A stretch of DNA of 47,452 nt from Sulfuricurvum sp. (GCF_023229695.1 NZ_JALNYS010000023.1:1-47452); one strand, 5' to 3'. Positions 33,330 to 41,476 are shown, counted from the first letter of the stretch. Program-made: numbers and translations. The notes: a model not told the origin generated them from the sequence alone.

Positions 33330-34734
33330 AATACAGTACGTTAATGTCGCTTCGTTGATTATGGTTGCGACAATATTGATGTGTGAACTGCTGTATAACG
33401 GGTTTGAATGGTTTTCCCTTTTGGGACTGATAAACTTCGGCCTTGGATGGGTCATTTTTGCGAATGTCAAATGGGCTAAATCGAGTATTAATAAAGTAGC
33501 GGATGTGGTTAAAAATGCCAAAATGGGGGAACTCGAATCTCGAATCACCGATATTGATGATCATGCCGAGATTTATCAGCTCTCATGGAACGTCAACAAT
33601 CTGCTCGACCAGCTGGAAATTTTCATGCGTGAAATCAAGGCGGGGGTAGAACATGCCAGCGAAAACCACTATTATCGAAAAGTATTAAAAAAGGGGTTGA
33701 GCGGCGCATTCGGTTACAACTGCGATCTGGTCAATCGGGGGATCGATGCCATGGAATTGAGCCACAAATACATCCAGCGCACGACGGTCAATGCCCAAAT
33801 TAGCGAAATCGCACAGGGGATAAACGGGTTTTTAACGATTCAAAAAGATACCGAGCATAACATCTCACGATTGGGACAGATCGTAGAGTCAAGCCAAAAA
33901 ACGGCCAATACCTCGACCCAAACAGTCCGTGAACTCGAACAGATTGTTTCGGAGCTGGCCTCTTTACTCCAACTGATCCAAACCTCCACCTCCGCGATCA
34001 TCACCCTCAACGAAAAAACCAATGAAATCAACTCCGTCGTCTCTCTGATCAAAGATATTGCCGATCAAACCAACCTGTTGGCATTGAACGCCGCCATCGA
34101 AGCGGCCCGTGCGGGTGAACACGGGCGGGGATTTGCCGTCGTCGCCGACGAAGTGCGCAAACTGGCCGAACGGACCCAGAAAGCGACCGGCGAAATCGGG
34201 ATCGCCGTTCAGAGCCTTCAACAAGACACCGGTGAAATTCAAACAAACGCGGAGTCGATGAGCGATATTGCCAACACCTCTACCCGTGCGATCGAAAGTT
34301 TCCAGACGACCCTTCATGAATTCAACAGCGTTGCCCTTCAGACTGCGAAAGAGGCAAACCGGATCGAGAACTCCACCTTCAGCACCTTGGCAAAAATGGA
34401 TCACATTATCATAAAAGCGAATGCCTACAGCGCTATATTTCATGGAAAAATCGGGGAAGAATTTGAAGATCATCACAGCTGTCGATTGGGGAGATGGTAT
34501 GAAAACGGTCTGGGAAAAGAGCGATTTTCCAAGCTGCCCGGTTATAATGCCCTCCTCCAGCCGCACCAAACGATCCATAACACGATCAAAGCCAATATGA
34601 AATTTATAGAAAAAGGTGATTTCGTGACCGAAAACAAAGAGAAGGTAATCGCAAATTTTCAAGCAATGGAAGAGGCCAGCGATACTCTGTTTACGGCGAT
34701 TGACGCTTTGCTGCTTGAATCGGCCAAACTGTAA
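33304..34734 (+). CDS. cetA: CetA-like methyl-accepting chemotaxis protein with C-terminal CZB domain
   Basis: The 476-residue product has two closely spaced membrane segments (about 12-55) and no periplasmic sensor. The signalling hairpin DIADQTNLLALNAAIEAARAG with VVADEVRKLAERT is the kinase-control tip. Residues 365-450 form a CZB zinc-binding domain (SAIFHGKIGEE, HSCRLGRWYENG, PGYNALLQPHQTIHNTI) with the Cys and His ligands. The lack of an external sensor and the overlap with the PAS gene suggest it transmits the PAS signal. CZB may add control by zinc or by hypochlorous acid, as known for other CZB receptors. Confidence 0.8.
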   Translation: MTNLSSLSKIQYVNVASLIMVATILMCELLYNGFEWFSLLGLINFGLGWVIFANVKWAKSSINKVADVVKNAKMGELESRITDIDDHAEIYQLSWNVNNLLDQLEIFMREIKAGVEHASENHYYRKVLKKGLSGAFGYNCDLVNRGIDAMELSHKYIQRTTVNAQISEIAQGINGFLTIQKDTEHNISRLGQIVESSQKTANTSTQTVRELEQIVSELASLLQLIQTSTSAIITLNEKTNEINSVVSLIKDIADQTNLLALNAAIEAARAGEHGRGFAVVADEVRKLAERTQKATGEIGIAVQSLQQDTGEIQTNAESMSDIANTSTRAIESFQTTLHEFNSVALQTAKEANRIENSTFSTLAKMDHIIIKANAYSAIFHGKIGEEFEDHHSCRLGRWYENGLGKERFSKLPGYNALLQPHQTIHNTIKANMKFIEKGDFVTENKEKVIANFQAMEEASDTLFTAIDALLLESAKL

Positions 34735-34741
34735 GAAGCGG

Positions 34742-35059
34742 TTAATTGACCCTCAGTTGCGTCCGCCCGGTAAAAAGGCGTAAAAAATCATAAATGTCGC
34801 TGAGGAAGAAAGCCCGGGTATCTTGGTGCTCAAACCGTTGCAGCCACGCTTTCTCACGGTTGAGGATTCCACGGCAGGGGATGACGAACTCCTCTTTGGG
34901 GAGGAGCGGTTTGAGGATACCGCACTCGTTGATCGCCATGACGACCGAATCAAACAGCTCATCGAGCCGATCGTCTTCGTCGTAATGGTAGAGCTTGCCG
35001 TCCATTTTATAAAAACGGTAAATTCCGAGTATTTCGCGTGCTTTGTCTATTTCATTCAT
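34742..35059 (-). CDS. Hypothetical protein after alanine dehydrogenase (105 aa)
   Basis: The acidic product has no recognised family. It includes KMDGKLYHYDEDDRLDELFD near its start. The ATG overlaps the ald stop by 4 bp, so it belongs to the tpx-ank-sagB-ald operon. It converges on the cetA-like gene with a 7-bp gap. A role linked to the operon is inference. Confidence 0.6.
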   Translation of the reverse strand: MNEIDKAREILGIYRFYKMDGKLYHYDEDDRLDELFDSVVMAINECGILKPLLPKEEFVIPCRGILNREKAWLQRFEHQDTRAFFLSDIYDFLRLFTGRTQLRVN

Positions 35060-36153
35060 TGTACAGACTCCTGATTGAAGTTGTGTGCGAGTGCTACCGC
35101 TTCGTTGGTGAGCTTCCCCTCATAGGTATTGAGTGCCCCGCGATAGTGTTCCTCTTGCAACAGTAACTCCAACGGCGTCGAAGCAATTTTAAGCGCATAA
35201 GGCAAAGTGGCGTCGGTCAATGCGATTGTGGACGTACGCGGATACATTCCGGGCATATTGGCGACGCAGTAGTGGACGATCCCCTCCACTACGAATGTCG
35301 GCTGCGAATGGGTCGTCGGGTGAGAAGTTTCAAAACATCCCCCCTGATCGATGGAAACGTCGACAAGGACCGATCCCTTTTTCATGACGGAGAGCATCTC
35401 ACGGGTAACAAGTTTCGGAGCTTTGGCTCCGGGGATCAAGACGGTGCCGACGACAAGATCGGCGGATTTAATATTATCCAATATTGCGTGATGCGTTGAT
35501 TTTAGAAACGTGATTTTCGGGCTCATGACATCGCGCAGATAGCTTAGGCGTTCGGTGTTGATGTCAAACATTACCACTTCCGCCCCCAGCCCTGCGGCCG
35601 CTTCGGCAGCCGCCTTGCCGGCAACCCCGGCTCCGAGGACGATAACGCGGTTCGGTTCAACACCGACCGCCCCTCCCAAAAGGCGGCCGCTCCCGCCGTA
35701 GTAACGTCCCAGATGGAGTGCGCCGAACAGCGTGGCCATCCGTCCGGCAATTTCGCTCATCGGTTCGAGCAGCGGAAGCCGTCTCCCTACCCGCAGTGTC
35801 TCGTAAGCGAATGCCGTCACCTTTTTTTCGCACAGTATTTCGGTGAGCCGTTTATCGGCGGCAAGATGGAGATAGGTAAAGAGGATCTGCCCTTCGTGCA
35901 GCCGCTCATATTCGATTTCGATGGGCTCTTTGACTTTTAGGATCATTTGCGAACGTCCGTAAATTTCATCCGCACTCTCGACGATTTCGGCACCCGAGTC
36001 ACGATAGGTCTCATCCTCAAAACCGCTCCCCTTCCCCGCATCGGTTTCAACCAGGAGCGTATGCCCCGATTGGATCAGTTCGTGAACGCCGTGCGGTGTC
36101 ATTCCGACACGAAATTCATCCGTTTTAATCTCTTTTGGAATTCCGATTATCAT
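35056..36153 (-). CDS. ald: Alanine dehydrogenase
   Basis: The 365-residue protein matches alanine dehydrogenases in length and motifs. It starts MIIGIPKEIKTDEFRVGMTP and has the NAD loop VIVLGAGVAGKAAAEAAAGL near 170-190. The C-terminal block is VANMPGMYPRTSTIALTDAT. The enzyme interconverts L-alanine and pyruvate with NAD and ammonia in the cytoplasm. It overlaps both neighbours by 4 bp. Its place in an operon divergent from nifA suggests a part in handling fixed nitrogen, which is inference. Confidence 0.92.
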   Translation of the reverse strand: MIIGIPKEIKTDEFRVGMTPHGVHELIQSGHTLLVETDAGKGSGFEDETYRDSGAEIVESADEIYGRSQMILKVKEPIEIEYERLHEGQILFTYLHLAADKRLTEILCEKKVTAFAYETLRVGRRLPLLEPMSEIAGRMATLFGALHLGRYYGGSGRLLGGAVGVEPNRVIVLGAGVAGKAAAEAAAGLGAEVVMFDINTERLSYLRDVMSPKITFLKSTHHAILDNIKSADLVVGTVLIPGAKAPKLVTREMLSVMKKGSVLVDVSIDQGGCFETSHPTTHSQPTFVVEGIVHYCVANMPGMYPRTSTIALTDATLPYALKIASTPLELLLQEEHYRGALNTYEGKLTNEAVALAHNFNQESVQ

Positions 36154-37385
36154 AATTTCCCCCCTATTGCTACTGCATACAGCAGTGGATTATTCGACCA
36201 GTATAAACCTTCGTTATCGTAGAAAGCTCCGATTCCACTGCATCCGACCCCGAGATGTTCGGATACGAGGTAGATCTCTTCACCAAAGATCCCCCCTTCG
36301 ATATGTGCGGCCGCGTTAAATTGTTTCGCGTAAATCAATAATACCATATTGGCACTCGCACAAAAGCGTTGATCCAGAAGAAGATGGAGAACTTGTGCGC
36401 GAAAATCTCCCGCTTCCGACAATGTAGCTTTACGATAGACTCCCGGTTGCATAGCGTGTGCCTGTAAGACGATTGCGACGATTTCCAGCGAGGGGGGAGC
36501 CATAACGTGCATCAGGGTTTCGAGTGCATCATCCCTCATCGAGGAGGGGAAAAATTCCCGTGCACTGCGCCGTGTACGGTTCAGTCGTTCAAACTGATCG
36601 GTATAAAACGGTTTGAAATCGGGCATATCGGTATAGATCGGTGCCTCGATGAGCGCTTTGCTCATCCGGTCATCCCGGTAGGTGTAATCGCAGGGTGCGA
36701 CTCTCATGAGAGGCGTTTGCAGGGGCTGCACCGGCCGATTCCCCACCTCACCGACCGCATAGACGGCCGCGATAAACTCATCCTCCCCCATCCCCATCAG
36801 GGTATTCAGGAGAAGTGCGTCAATGTGCGACATTTTTGTCAGCGACAATCCAAAATGTCGCACTATGGCGTACCATGCCCCCAACTGATGCCCAAGATCG
36901 AGATATCCGTACCGCCAGGAGCGGAGGCCGTATTTCCAAAATGAGCGAAACGGTACGAGTGAGACCATCAGGATAACGCCGTTAAAACGCTTCTCCATCC
37001 CGATGGCGCCTTCGATTCCGTCCCCTTCGATCTCCTGAATCAAAACGAGTTGGGCGTTCAGGGGATCCAGATGGTAAATACCGCTGAGTACACCCGTCAC
37101 GTTGCGTATCTGAAGATAAATTTCCAGGGGGTGAAGATTTCCCGCCGATGGGACGTTTAACTGATAATAGGGGTTGCCGCCGATCAGGCGTTCGGAGGTA
37201 ACGTATCGTAGGTGTGAGAGCCATGAGAGCTCCGGCAGATCCTCAAGGGCGATCCGGTAACAAAAACGGGGATAGTGTTTAAAGAGAGAGGGTTGGGAAC
37301 CCCACTCCAAATAGGTGGTTTTCCGGGCAACTTTTAGCGGTGTGAGGAGGGTCTCCTCACGCACTGCGGAGCACTTTAAAGACAT
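36150..37385 (-). CDS. SagB/ThcOx-type dehydrogenase (double nitroreductase fold)
   Basis: The protein has 411 residues and two nitroreductase-like halves. The first half has NVPSAGNLHPLEIYLQIRNV and GIYHLDP, the SagB signature. The second half has RTRRSAREFF near residue 265 and LGVGCSGIGAFYDNEG near the end. SagB proteins are FMN oxidoreductases that oxidise azoline rings in peptide natural products, but stand-alone members of unknown function are common. No cyclodehydratase or precursor peptide is near. It overlaps ank by 29 bp and ald by 4 bp. A perfect 12-bp inverted repeat lies inside the gene (36825-36863). Confidence 0.8.
   Translation of the reverse strand: MSLKCSAVREETLLTPLKVARKTTYLEWGSQPSLFKHYPRFCYRIALEDLPELSWLSHLRYVTSERLIGGNPYYQLNVPSAGNLHPLEIYLQIRNVTGVLSGIYHLDPLNAQLVLIQEIEGDGIEGAIGMEKRFNGVILMVSLVPFRSFWKYGLRSWRYGYLDLGHQLGAWYAIVRHFGLSLTKMSHIDALLLNTLMGMGEDEFIAAVYAVGEVGNRPVQPLQTPLMRVAPCDYTYRDDRMSKALIEAPIYTDMPDFKPFYTDQFERLNRTRRSAREFFPSSMRDDALETLMHVMAPPSLEIVAIVLQAHAMQPGVYRKATLSEAGDFRAQVLHLLLDQRFCASANMVLLIYAKQFNAAAHIEGGIFGEEIYLVSEHLGVGCSGIGAFYDNEGLYWSNNPLLYAVAIGGKL
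36825..36863. repeat. Perfect 12-bp inverted repeat inside the sagB-like gene
   Basis: GTGCGACATTTT (36825-36836) and AAAATGTCGCAC (36852-36863) pair without mismatch across 15 bases. It is unusual in coding sequence. No function is known to me. Confidence 0.5.
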
Positions 37386-37791
37386 CGCGATGGGTGGCTA
37401 GCTCCAAGGCGCTAAAACCGTCTTCATTTTCCAATGCGGTGTCCGCACCCAGAGAGAGAAGCATCCGAACACACTCCAGCCGTGACGCTGACGCCGCATA
37501 CATCAGTGCCGTCGTCCCCTCTTCATTGGTATCGTTGATATCGGCACCCGCCTCGATCAACAGACGGATCACCTCCGGGGATCCGGCGTAGCAGGCATTG
37601 AACAGTACGCCGTTATGATCATGGTTGATCGCATACAGATTAGCCCCCGCCTCAATCAGACGCGACACCATCATGGCATTGCCTTCCAAGGCGGCCATCA
37701 TCAGGGGGGTATTGCCGTTGAACCCTTTTTGCTCCAGATCTTCTCCGCCAAAATTGCGGGAGTTGAGCCATGTCACGTATTGATCAACCAT
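37357..37791 (-). CDS. Ankyrin-repeat protein (144 aa)
   Basis: The product has about four ankyrin repeats (NGNTPLMMAALEGNAMMVSRLI, HNGVLFNACYAGSPEVIRLLIEAGAD, EGTTALMYAASASRLECVRMLLSLGAD, and a partial last one). There is no signal peptide, so it probably acts in the cytoplasm as a protein-binding partner. I chose the ATG at 37791. Longer frames would run into the tpx gene. It begins 11 bp after tpx and overlaps the sagB-like gene by 29 bp, so it may serve an operon partner, for example the peroxidase. Confidence 0.8.
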   Translation of the reverse strand: MVDQYVTWLNSRNFGGEDLEQKGFNGNTPLMMAALEGNAMMVSRLIEAGANLYAINHDHNGVLFNACYAGSPEVIRLLIEAGADINDTNEEGTTALMYAASASRLECVRMLLSLGADTALENEDGFSALELATHRDVFKVLRSA

Positions 37792-37802
37792 GATATTACC
37801 TC

Positions 37803-38351
37803 TTAGACACCCATCCAGTTTTCGTGATCGTGCCCTTTTTTCTTGAAATTGGCCGCTTTGTCCACCGCTTCGATGCATTTGTCGTAGTCCACTTCATCGG
37901 TAATTTCGGGAACAACCTCTTTGTAGCTGATCATCCCCTCCTGATCGATGACAAATACCGCGCGGGCCAGCCGGTCTTTGAGTTTCCCTTCGGTGATCAG
38001 AAGGCCGAATTTTTTGGCGAAGTCACGATTGGTATCGATGACGACATCGGCACCGTCGATCCCTTCACGCTCTACGAACTCTTTGACAAACTCCGCATCA
38101 TCGGTTGTCACCATAACGGTTTTGAGCTTTTTGAACTGTTTGATCAGATCATTGAACTTTTTGGCACCGAGCGAACACACTTCGGTTTTCAACGAAGGGA
38201 TCGCGATCAGCAGCTGTGCGGTCGGGGCAATCATCCCGATAACGTTTTGTGTCCCATCCAGAAGCGAAACGCGAGCAGCCGGTGCCTCACGCCAGATGGT
38301 CATCTCTTTCCCCTCCAAAAGTGTCGGTGTTCCGTGTACGGTAATTTGCAC
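37803..38351 (-). CDS. tpx: Thiol peroxidase (Tpx-type peroxiredoxin)
   Basis: This 182-residue protein has the Tpx pattern IPSLKTEVCSLGAKKFN, in which the Cys is the peroxidatic residue. The usual resolving cysteine of Tpx is not seen in its normal place. The only other Cys is near the C-terminus (YDKCIEA). It may therefore work as a 1-Cys or atypical enzyme. A GTG start at 38351 is preferred because AAAGGA lies at proper distance. It is the first gene of the minus-strand operon and divergent from nifA. Peroxide protection of oxygen-sensitive enzymes is a reasonable inference. Confidence 0.8.
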   Translation of the reverse strand: MQITVHGTPTLLEGKEMTIWREAPAARVSLLDGTQNVIGMIAPTAQLLIAIPSLKTEVCSLGAKKFNDLIKQFKKLKTVMVTTDDAEFVKEFVEREGIDGADVVIDTNRDFAKKFGLLITEGKLKDRLARAVFVIDQEGMISYKEVVPEITDEVDYDKCIEAVDKAANFKKKGHDHENWMGV

Positions 38352-38454
38352 TGTCAATCCTTTTACGTGATTTTTACCATGCTATGCAATATTTATTCTA
38401 AAAATTGTCTATTTTTTATTCATACTAAGAGTTCTTTTTTAGTTCACCTTGTAT

Positions 38455-38460
38455 TACAAT
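38455..38460 (+). promoter_or_regulatory. Possible -10 box of nifA
   Basis: TACAAT about 32 bp before the nifA start, in an AT-rich region with T runs upstream. I saw no convincing -24/-12 (sigma-54) site or TGT-N10-ACA site in 38352-38491. Confidence 0.3.
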
Positions 38461-38491
38461 AACACTATCTCTGAACTGTAAAGATAAAACC

Positions 38492-40120
38492 ATGATGACA
38501 ACCGAAACCAAAATACCCAATCGTGAAGAGTGCCAGACCTGCCCGCTGACATTCGCCTACAAAGAGATTCATCTTCTGTATGATATTGCCGTAATGATGA
38601 CCGATACCCTCGATATCAATGAGAACATTGAAAAAGCGATCCGCCGCCTCAAACAGCACGGATATCTGGAACGGTGTGCTCTGTTTCGTAAAAAAGAGGA
38701 TGCCGATGAGCTTGAGCTCCTTGTCTCTATCGATTTAAAACCGCACCAAATCAAGATGGCGACCTACCGTTTCGGCGAAGGGGCGACCGGCCTTGCGGCC
38801 AAAAGCCGTGAACCGATCGTCATCGAGAACATCCACAACAACATCAATTATCTGAATAAAATGGGGAATATCTCTACCCAGATGATTTCGTATGTTGCCG
38901 TCCCTTTATTGAAAGATGACGAGGTGATCGGGGTGATTTCGGCCAATATCGGAAAAAACAGCCCCTTGGGATTTGACGAGATCGTCCGTATGCTCACCAT
39001 CGTCGGAAGCCTGTTCGTCGGAGCGATGAAAGTGCAGCAAACGCTGGTAAAAGAGAAAGAGTCCCTCAGCGATCTCAAAACCTACTACAAAGAGGAGATG
39101 CAAAAAGATTACAAATTCGAAAATATCGTCGGCCGTTCCACACGGATGCAGCAGGTGTTCGGAATGATCAATACCGTCGCCCCCACCGATGCGACGATCC
39201 TGATCCGAGGAGAGACGGGGACCGGAAAAGAGCTCATCGCTACCGCCGTCCATAATCTCAGCCGCCGCCAAAACGGTCCGTTTATCAAGCTTAACTGTGC
39301 CGCGATCAGCGAGACCCTTTTGGAAAGCGAACTTTTCGGACATGAAAAAGGGGCATTTACCGATGCAAAAGAGATGCGTAAAGGGCGGTTTGAACTGGCC
39401 GACGGAGGGACGCTGTTTCTCGATGAAATCGGAGATATCACCCCCTCGCTCCAAGTTAAATTGCTCCGTATTTTGCAGGAACAGGAGTTTGAACGGGTCG
39501 GTGGGAACAAAACGGTTAAAACCAATGTCCGTCTCGTTGCCGCGACCAACCGAAATCTCGAAGATATGGTCCGAAAGGGGGAGTTTCGTGAGGATCTTTT
39601 TTACCGGCTCAACGTCATCCCCCTCAATCTCCCTCCTCTGCGCGAGAGGTATGAAGACGTGAAGCTGCTGATCGAACACTATCTCCACCGTTTTATGAAA
39701 GAACACCGAAAAAGCATGCACTTTACGAAAGGGGCGATGGAGCTGCTCCTTGATTACCCGTGGCCGGGAAATATTCGTGAGCTTCAAAATACGATGGAGC
39801 GGATCGTCCTGATCTGTCCTGACGGAGAGATTCAGCCGGAGATGTTGAGCCATGTATTGCCGTTTAACTATCAAAAGCTCTATATGCAGCCACCCGAACC
39901 GCAGCCGATGACGCAGCCGCTGTATGCCGCCCCCGCTCCGTACAAAGAGGCCCCTTCGTCACCCCCTATCACGAAAAAAACCCTTCACGAGTTGGAGCGT
40001 GAATCCATTACGCAGGCGTTGATCGATTCGCACGGTATTCAGACCAAAGCAGCCCGTCTTCTGGGGATGACCGCCCGTCAGATCGGATACAAGATCAAAC
40101 AGTACGGGATAGAAGTGTAG
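38492..40120 (+). CDS. nifA: NifA, sigma-54-dependent transcriptional activator of nif genes
   Basis: The 542-residue protein has a GAF domain at about 28-185 and an AAA+ domain at 210-440 (Walker A GETGTGKE at 240-247, Walker B GTLFLDEIGD). A Pro-rich linker is followed by a Fis-type HTH (TKAARLLGMTARQIGYKIKQ). The sigma-54 contact loop reads GAFTDA (287-292) instead of GAFTGA. No Cys-x4-Cys is present in the linker, so it lacks the oxygen-sensing motif of rhizobial NifA. A CxxC near residues 14-17 (ECQTC) might bind metal. Context with nifX, nifT, nifU and P-II supports NifA over other activators of this family. Confidence 0.88.
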   Translation: MMTTETKIPNREECQTCPLTFAYKEIHLLYDIAVMMTDTLDINENIEKAIRRLKQHGYLERCALFRKKEDADELELLVSIDLKPHQIKMATYRFGEGATGLAAKSREPIVIENIHNNINYLNKMGNISTQMISYVAVPLLKDDEVIGVISANIGKNSPLGFDEIVRMLTIVGSLFVGAMKVQQTLVKEKESLSDLKTYYKEEMQKDYKFENIVGRSTRMQQVFGMINTVAPTDATILIRGETGTGKELIATAVHNLSRRQNGPFIKLNCAAISETLLESELFGHEKGAFTDAKEMRKGRFELADGGTLFLDEIGDITPSLQVKLLRILQEQEFERVGGNKTVKTNVRLVAATNRNLEDMVRKGEFREDLFYRLNVIPLNLPPLRERYEDVKLLIEHYLHRFMKEHRKSMHFTKGAMELLLDYPWPGNIRELQNTMERIVLICPDGEIQPEMLSHVLPFNYQKLYMQPPEPQPMTQPLYAAPAPYKEAPSSPPITKKTLHELERESITQALIDSHGIQTKAARLLGMTARQIGYKIKQYGIEV

Positions 40121-40127
40121 CTAAGCC

Positions 40128-40553
40128 TTATTGTCGCAGATATCCAAGATGGCGATAATAAGGACTATCCAAAAATGCATCCAATATCTCTTTGGATGGA
40201 TTTATCAGTGCTACCATTTCGACAAGGGCATTTTTCAAAATAACCAACTCTCTTTTTATGGTGTTCCACAAAATAGCTTCGTCGATTCCACGATAATCAT
40301 GAGAAATTTTATCCCGTATCCCCGCAACACTGGCCCAATCCATTTGAGTTGAAATATCCTGTTTGAGATTTTGATCGATTTTTTTTGACTCTTCACCGAT
40401 CGCGATAAACAGACTGATGACTCCATTGAGAGGTTGCTGTTCATCCGCCCAGATAAAATCATTTGCTGTCTTGTATTTACCTGAATATATCCACACCTTT
40501 TCACTGCATTCAAGCATCGTCATAATGTAGATTAGATTTTTTTCGTCATACAT
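40128..40553 (-). CDS. hepT: HepT-like toxin of a HepT/MNT toxin-antitoxin pair
   Basis: The 141-residue helical HEPN protein carries the motif RDKISHDYRGID, which fits the RX4-6HXY RNase motif. The Tyr in this motif is the residue AMPylated by MntA in characterised pairs. The chosen start at 40553 has AAAAGGA upstream. A start at 40574 would overlap the antitoxin more. It lies downstream of the MNT gene with an 8-bp overlap and converges on nifA (7-bp gap). Confidence 0.8.
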   Translation of the reverse strand: MYDEKNLIYIMTMLECSEKVWIYSGKYKTANDFIWADEQQPLNGVISLFIAIGEESKKIDQNLKQDISTQMDWASVAGIRDKISHDYRGIDEAILWNTIKRELVILKNALVEMVALINPSKEILDAFLDSPYYRHLGYLRQ

Positions 40554-40842
40554 AAATAAAATCCTTTTGTGCATAATGTTTGATGATTGGATTCATTGAT
40601 TTGAGATTAACAAAGTCAATTTTAGAATGCAATTCAGTTTCTAAATTACGCAAAAAAGCGGTAAATTCAAATAATCCCATCGAAAACGTCGAATCCGTTT
40701 GATAAAAAATATCCACATCGCTCTCTTCCGTCGCTTCATCTCGTGCGACACTGCCGTAAATCCCGAGTGTCGTGATACCGTACCGAGTGCGGAACTCCTC
40801 TTTTTTCGAGCGGAGATACTCCAAAACCGTATCGCGTTTCAT
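40546..40842 (-). CDS. mntA: MntA-like nucleotidyltransferase antitoxin
   Basis: This 98-residue minimal nucleotidyltransferase has GIYGSVARDEATEESDVDIF, the GS-x-AR and DxD motif. MntA inactivates HepT by transferring AMP to its Tyr. AAGGAG precedes the ATG at 40842. A longer frame to 40896 runs into a degraded gene end. With HepT it forms a typical HEPN/MNT module. Confidence 0.85.
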   Translation of the reverse strand: MKRDTVLEYLRSKKEEFRTRYGITTLGIYGSVARDEATEESDVDIFYQTDSTFSMGLFEFTAFLRNLETELHSKIDFVNLKSMNPIIKHYAQKDFIYV

Positions 40843-40864
40843 TCTTAACTCCTTACAAATACTT

Positions 40865-40985
40865 TCACAAGATTGCTTCTTTTTTTGCACGTGCACCGCT
40901 GACCACCGCTTTTGCTTCTGAAATATTTGCTTTAAGTTTTTCGATCTCTGTCACAATGTTTTTTTGGATTTCGAGTTCTAACTGA
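40865..40985 (-). pseudogene. C-terminal remnant of a type I restriction-modification subunit (HsdS/HsdM-like)
   Basis: On the minus strand about 40 codons ending in TGA encode a helical segment with LELEIQKNIVTEIEKLKANI, then ISEAKAVVSGARAKKEAIL. This resembles the conserved C-terminal helices of type I HsdS/HsdM proteins (pattern EIV-EIE-garavv). The upstream part is gone. The fragment is cut where the palindromic element at 40978 begins. The mntA ribosome site follows directly. The element seems to have replaced the rest of the gene. Confidence 0.5.
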
Positions 40986-41068
40986 TGGTACGCACCCCCC
41001 TAAAGCTACCCGTATCTTTCGAATACGGGAGATTAATCCCCCTTGAAGGACTGTTAAGGCAAGGTGTG
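40978..41068. repeat. Palindromic dispersed element, short copy (also at 9753-9886)
   Basis: It starts CTAACTGATGGTACGCAC and continues AAAGCTACCCGTATC, with a hairpin CCCGTAT/ATACGGG (41009-41029), then GGGAGATTAA, CCTTGAAGGACTG and GGCAAGGTG. Compared with the 9753 copy, a C-G pair in the stem is replaced by T-A, so pairing is kept. The hairpin-rich 50-bp part of the other copy is missing. The rest of 41069-41179 shows nothing I can identify. Confidence 0.6.
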
Positions 41069-41179
41069 AAAAGTCTCTTTGGTAATCCTACGGCTCTTTA
41101 TATCCCATTCTTGATCTAGCGTTGAACGATTTCAGGGTCTATTCTAGCCGATAGAATTACATAAAGCACTTAAGCTGAA

Positions 41180-41392
41180 TCACTCCCCCCGTCTCACCGC
41201 CATCACTTCGGAAGGAAACTTTTTAACCCCCGGCTCAATAAACCATGTCTCACCGTTGGAAAGCTCCACTTCGCCGCCCCATTTGTCATCCGTATCAAAC
41301 TCGGCTTTGACGATCGTCTCTTCCATATCTTTTTTCGCAACATAAAAAGAGATTGCCCCCTTGCTGTCGTAACGTAACATAACTTTTGCCAT
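41180..41392 (-). CDS. nifT: NifT/FixU-family protein
   Basis: The 70-residue protein matches NifT/FixU in length and pattern: start KVMLRYDSKGAISFYVAKKD, then MEETIVKAE, WGGEVELSNGETW, and end VMAVRRGE. NifT is a small nif-cluster protein of unclear role. AAGGAA precedes the ATG. It lies downstream of the flavoprotein gene on the same strand with an 84-bp gap. Confidence 0.85.
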   Translation of the reverse strand: MAKVMLRYDSKGAISFYVAKKDMEETIVKAEFDTDDKWGGEVELSNGETWFIEPGVKKFPSEVMAVRRGE

Positions 41393-41476
41393 TTTATTTC
41401 CTTTTTGATTATTTGAACGCTATCGGAATAGAATCCCGATCCGCTGCGTTGGTCAATACCTATTCAATTCATCGTG

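Noticed and set aside
36150..37385. SagB-like protein as proof of a peptide natural-product cluster
   Set aside because: No cyclodehydratase, precursor peptide or export gene is nearby. The neighbours are metabolic genes.
38352..38491. Sigma-54 promoter or NifA site upstream of nifA, and likewise upstream of nifU, the P-II gene, nifT and the nifX operon
   Set aside because: By eye I found no GG-N10-GC with the expected context and no TGT-N10-ACA. TGT/ACA pairs seen had spacings of 8 or 9. A position-weight scan would be needed to exclude weak sites.
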